DNA of 7,852 nt. Origin: Phycisphaerales bacterium. Its GTDB lineage: Bacteria > Planctomycetota > Phycisphaerae > Phycisphaerales > SM1A02. Position numbers and translations under genes: made by a program. The notes below the pieces were generated by a model. That model did not search any database, was not told the origin of the DNA, and saw nothing but the letters and a program-made list of their open reading frames with translations. Below are positions 6,100-7,852 of the stretch, one piece after another; the stretch's first letter is position 1; each line of letters starts with the position of its first letter. Location: assembly GCA_020427625.1 (NCBI GenBank), contig JAGQOI010000196.1:1-7852 (forward strand), written 5' to 3'.

Positions 6100-6114
6100 C
6101 CGTGACTCCGTGGT
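6100..6114 (-). repeat. Shortened repeat copy 2, right arm of pair A
   Basis: On the minus strand it reads ACCACGGAGTCACGG. This is the same repeat with one internal unit of about 10 bp missing compared with copy 4. It faces copy 1 across 89 bp. Just inside the arms, GGTTTCGGA (6021-6029) can pair with TCCGAACC (6079-6086), apart from one bulged base. Confidence 0.6.
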
Positions 6115-6156
6115 ACACCGCCGCCGGGACGGCGACGACGCATCTGCGCGACGAAG

Positions 6157-6184
6157 TTCACCACGGAGGCACGAAGTCACGGAG
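6157..6184 (+). repeat. Interspersed repeat copy 3, left arm of pair B
   Basis: It begins TTCACCACGGAGGCACG, identical to copy 1 over 17 bases, and then continues AAGTCACGGAG. It is flanked on both sides by ACGAAG. Confidence 0.75.
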
Positions 6185-6283
6185 ACGAAGCAGGGATTTG
6201 GTTCGGAGCGCGGCACGATCGCGCGAAGAGCGCCGATCGCCCGCGAGTGCCCGCCGCGCAGTCTCTTCAAACCATTCCCGCCC

Positions 6284-6310
6284 CTCCGTGACCTCCGTAC
6301 CTCCGTGGTG
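6284..6310 (-). repeat. Interspersed repeat copy 4, right arm of pair B
   Basis: On the minus strand it reads CACCACGGAGGTACGGAG and then GTCACGGAG. It faces copy 3 across 99 bp. Inside the arms, GGGATTTGGTT (6193-6203) and AAACCATTCCC (6269-6279) form a second imperfect inverted repeat. It ends 18 bp before the stop of the M42 peptidase gene. Confidence 0.75.
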
Positions 6311-6328
6311 CAATCCCGTGGTGCCATC

Positions 6329-7390
6329 CTATTTCACGGTGGTCAGCCAGGCCGCGAGGAGGTCGATGGTCGCCTGGAGGTCGGTGCGGTCGATGGATTC
6401 GGTGACGGTGTGGATGTAGCGCGTGCCGCAGACGACGGCGGCGGTGCGGACGCCGCCGTTTGACATCTGGATCGCCGCGCCGTCCTGGCCGCCGCGGGGG
6501 AGGATGCAGCGCTGGTGGGGGATCTTCTTCTTGCGGGCGACTTCGCAGAGGTCCTCGACGAGCCGATGGTCGGCGATCATCGAGCCGTCCTGGAGCATGA
6601 TGCCGACGCCGTCGCCGTGCTTGGTGACGCGCAGCTTGTCGGGCACGCCGGGCGTGTCGCAGGCGAGCGTCGTGTCGAGGCCGATGCCGAGATCGGCGTT
6701 CACCGCATTGGCCGCCGTCTTGGCGCCGCGCAGTCCGACCTCCTCCTGCGTCGTGAACACGACCACGACCTCGCAGGCATGCGTGCTCGTCTTGGCGCGG
6801 CTCGTCTCGAGTTTTCGGATCGCCTCGATCGCGACGAAGCACGCGATGCGGTTGTCGAGCGCCTTCGAGACGACCTTCTTCGGCTGTTCGAGGAAGGGCT
6901 CGTGCATCACGACGAAGTCGCCGATCTGCACCTTCTTCTTCACGACCTCCGCGTCCTCGCCGAGATCGATGAAGAACTCGTCGACGGTCGGCACCTTGTT
7001 GCGCTCCTCGGTCGAGGCGATGTGGATCGGCTTGCCGCCGGGATTCATCACGCCGATGAAGTCGCCGCTCGCGGTGCACACGAGCACGCGGCGCGAGAAC
7101 AGGTTGCGGGTGTCGAAGCCGCCGGCGGGATTCACCCACAGGTGGCCGTTGTCGTCGATGTGACTGACGTAGAAGCCGATCTCGTCCATGTGGGCGGCGA
7201 TCATGACGCGCGTCGGCTTCGCCTTGCGACCCGACGTCGGCTTGCGCGTGCAGATGAGCGAGCCCATCGCGTCGACATGCATCTCGTCGAAGAGGCCGTC
7301 GATGTCCTCCTCGATGACCTCGCGGACCCGCTCCTCGCGCCCGGGAATCCCCGGCACCTCGCAGAGCCGTCGCAGCAGGTCGATGTTCAT
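6329..7390 (-). CDS. M42 family metallo-aminopeptidase
   Basis: M42 peptidases (the FrvX/YsdC/TET group) are cytoplasmic dizinc or dicobalt aminopeptidases that usually form dodecameric shells and trim short peptides. The 353-residue length is normal for the family. The metal ligands and catalytic residues are present in order: His67 and Asp69 in AAHMDEIGF, bridging Asp179 in ALDNR, catalytic Glu216 and ligand Glu217 in TTQEEVGLRG, Asp239 in GLDTT, and His327 in GTRYIHT. The late glycine motif reads LPRGGQDGAAIQ, where many members have GGTDA. The start MNIDLLRRLCEVPGIPG at 7390 is fixed by a strong GGAGG 7 nt upstream. A longer frame from 7522 adds 44 unconserved residues. No signal peptide is seen. 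The gene is monocistronic here, convergent with the acyl-CoA operon and divergent from the folate-binding protein gene. The family is sometimes annotated as endoglucanase M or cellulase, which this sequence does not support. Confidence 0.94.
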   Translation of the reverse strand: MNIDLLRRLCEVPGIPGREERVREVIEEDIDGLFDEMHVDAMGSLICTRKPTSGRKAKPTRVMIAAHMDEIGFYVSHIDDNGHLWVNPAGGFDTRNLFSRRVLVCTASGDFIGVMNPGGKPIHIASTEERNKVPTVDEFFIDLGEDAEVVKKKVQIGDFVVMHEPFLEQPKKVVSKALDNRIACFVAIEAIRKLETSRAKTSTHACEVVVVFTTQEEVGLRGAKTAANAVNADLGIGLDTTLACDTPGVPDKLRVTKHGDGVGIMLQDGSMIADHRLVEDLCEVARKKKIPHQRCILPRGGQDGAAIQMSNGGVRTAAVVCGTRYIHTVTESIDRTDLQATIDLLAAWLTTVK

Positions 7391-7402
7391 GGTTCCGCCT
7401 CC
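7382..7402 (-). promoter_or_regulatory. Strong ribosome binding site that fixes the M42 start
   Basis: On the minus strand GGAGG lies 7 nt before the ATG at 7390 (ACGGAGGCGGAACCATG). It is the best Shine-Dalgarno sequence in the window and decides the start against the longer frame from 7522. Confidence 0.7.
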
Positions 7403-7461
7403 GTGATTGGTTGTTCGTGCCGCGGCCGCGCTTGCGACCGGAAGTTGTCCTACGATGCCCG

Positions 7462-7481
7462 CGCGGCGTCTCCGCGCCGCG
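7462..7481. promoter_or_regulatory. Small hairpin in the leader of the YgfZ/GcvT-like gene
   Basis: CGCGGCG and CGCCGCG form a 7-bp perfect stem around a 6-nt loop, 16 bp before the ATG at 7497. TACGAT at 7451-7456 just upstream could be a -10 box, which would put the hairpin at the very 5' end of the mRNA. No -35 box at good spacing is seen. It may be chance in such GC-rich sequence. Confidence 0.2.
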
Positions 7482-7496
7482 TCGGAATCCCCCATC

Positions 7497-7852
7497 ATGC
7501 TCCACCAGTCGCCTCTCCGCAAACGTCACGATGATGCCGCCCGCGCCGACGCGGGACCGGCGTCCGACGTCGCGAGCGCCCGACCCGGTGCGGCGACGGG
7601 GTTCCGGACCCGGGCCCGGGACATCGAATATCTCCCGTACGGCCCGCCCGATGCCGACGCCGCCGCCTGCGAGATCGTCGCCGCGTTCGGCGACGTCGAG
7701 CCCGAATACGCCAGCCTCCGCCGGGCCGCCGGACTCATGGACTGGCCGCAGCGGGGCACGCTCATCATCGAGGGCGACGATCGCCGCGACTTCCTCATCC
7801 GGCTCATCACGCAGAAGGTCGTCGACCTCGCGCCGGGCGTCGTCGCCGAGTC
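7497..7852 (+). CDS. YgfZ/GcvT-like folate-binding protein, N-terminal part (runs off the right edge)
   Basis: The frame is open from the ATG at 7497 to the end of the window, 118 residues. From about residue 69 it matches the start of the GcvT/YgfZ fold: YASLRRAAGLMDWPQRGTLI, then IEGDDRRDFLIRLITQKV, with the usual pattern of a glycine-acid loop before FL and a T-Q-K/D-V segment. Glycine-cleavage T-proteins normally have a conserved GAKMVPFAGW-like segment shortly before this point. It is absent here, so the YgfZ side (tetrahydrofolate-dependent help in iron-sulfur cluster assembly or repair) is more likely than aminomethyltransferase. The deciding KGCYxGQE motif of YgfZ would lie beyond the window. 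The first 45 or so residues are rich in Ala, Arg and Asp and look unstructured. No Shine-Dalgarno precedes the ATG, so the true start could be internal or the mRNA unusual. The gene is divergent from the M42 peptidase gene with 106 bp between the starts. Confidence 0.75.
   Translation, partial: MLHQSPLRKRHDDAARADAGPASDVASARPGAATGFRTRARDIEYLPYGPPDADAAACEIVAAFGDVEPEYASLRRAAGLMDWPQRGTLIIEGDDRRDFLIRLITQKVVDLAPGVVAE

Larger units (their letters stand above)
5977..6328. other. Intergenic region between convergent genes, filled with repeats
   Basis: These 352 bp separate the end of the dehydrogenase gene from the end of the M42 peptidase gene. They hold four copies of one repeat in alternating orientation (plus, minus, plus, minus), forming two inverted-repeat pairs with unrelated or only partly related interiors. 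I see no convincing protein gene. The region could act as a bidirectional terminator, because either pair could fold in RNA, but no U-rich tract follows the arms. Long open frames across this region translate the repeats themselves (TTEVRRSRRG and similar) and are not taken as genes. Confidence 0.7.

Noticed and set aside
6013..6327. 104-residue minus-strand frame through the repeats
   Set aside because: Its sequence includes CTTEVRRSRRG, a direct translation of the interspersed repeat. Such frames are often mis-annotated as small proteins, and there is no ribosome binding site or conserved domain.
5976..6328. CRISPR array
   Set aside because: The repeats alternate in orientation, differ in length and have unequal spacers, so they do not form a direct-repeat array.
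6329..7390. Endoglucanase or cellulase
   Set aside because: Some M42 family members carry this legacy name. The metal-binding residues are those of an aminopeptidase, and no glycoside hydrolase motif is present.
6515..7534. 339-residue plus-strand frame opposite the M42 peptidase gene
   Set aside because: Antisense shadow rich in Asp, His, Arg and Val. The minus strand has the full set of M42 metal ligands and a strong ribosome binding site.

Overview
The window is GC-rich (roughly two thirds G+C by eye, with G or C at almost every third codon position) and densely coded on both strands. It looks like the chromosome of an aerobic or facultative bacterium, most likely a planctomycete and perhaps of the Phycisphaerae. 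That placement is an inference from two things: the N-terminal zinc ribbon of the first partial protein (CPRC, then CPVHGRCAECG), which resembles a domain I associate with that group, and the interspersed TTCACCACGGAGGCACGGAG-type repeats, which are common between genes in Planctomycetota and some related phyla.

Layout. 1-157 (minus): 5' end of a zinc-ribbon protein running off the left edge. 158-237: short divergent promoter region with a 16-bp palindrome. 238-1686 (plus): class II fumarase FumC. 1696-2571 (minus, start uncertain): membrane-anchored alpha/beta hydrolase, convergent with fumC and only 9 bp away. 2636-5976 (plus): a four-gene operon of a FlK-type hotdog thioesterase, a crotonase-family enoyl-CoA hydratase, a PaaG-like enoyl-CoA isomerase and a PaaH-like 3-hydroxyacyl-CoA dehydrogenase. 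5977-6328: a 352-bp region between convergent genes, occupied by two successive inverted-repeat pairs of one repeat family. 6329-7390 (minus): M42 family metallo-aminopeptidase. 7391-7496: divergent promoter region. 7497-7852 (plus): 5' part of a YgfZ/GcvT-like folate-binding protein running off the right edge.

How the genes fit together. The operon carries the hydration, isomerisation and NAD-dependent oxidation steps of a beta-oxidation-like pathway, in the same order as paaF-paaG-paaH of the phenylacetate pathway, with a hotdog thioesterase that could rescue CoA from dead-end thioesters (the role of PaaI in paa operons). No thiolase, ligase or ring epoxidase lies in the window, so the true substrate is open. 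The operon is tightly coupled: ATGA overlap between genes 1 and 2, a 15-codon mini-ORF bridging genes 2 and 3 through TGATG and ATGA overlaps, and an ATGA at the junction of genes 3 and 4. Fumarase serves the TCA cycle, which would receive the acetyl-CoA or succinyl-CoA from such a pathway, but nothing in the sequence ties its expression to the operon.

I see no CRISPR array, tRNA, rRNA, transposase or phage gene. The least ordinary features are the paired inverted repeats between the convergent genes, the mini-ORF relay, the FlK-type thioesterase that keeps the catalytic triad but lacks the fluoroacetyl-selective phenylalanines, and two start codons preceded by -10-like boxes at leaderless spacing.
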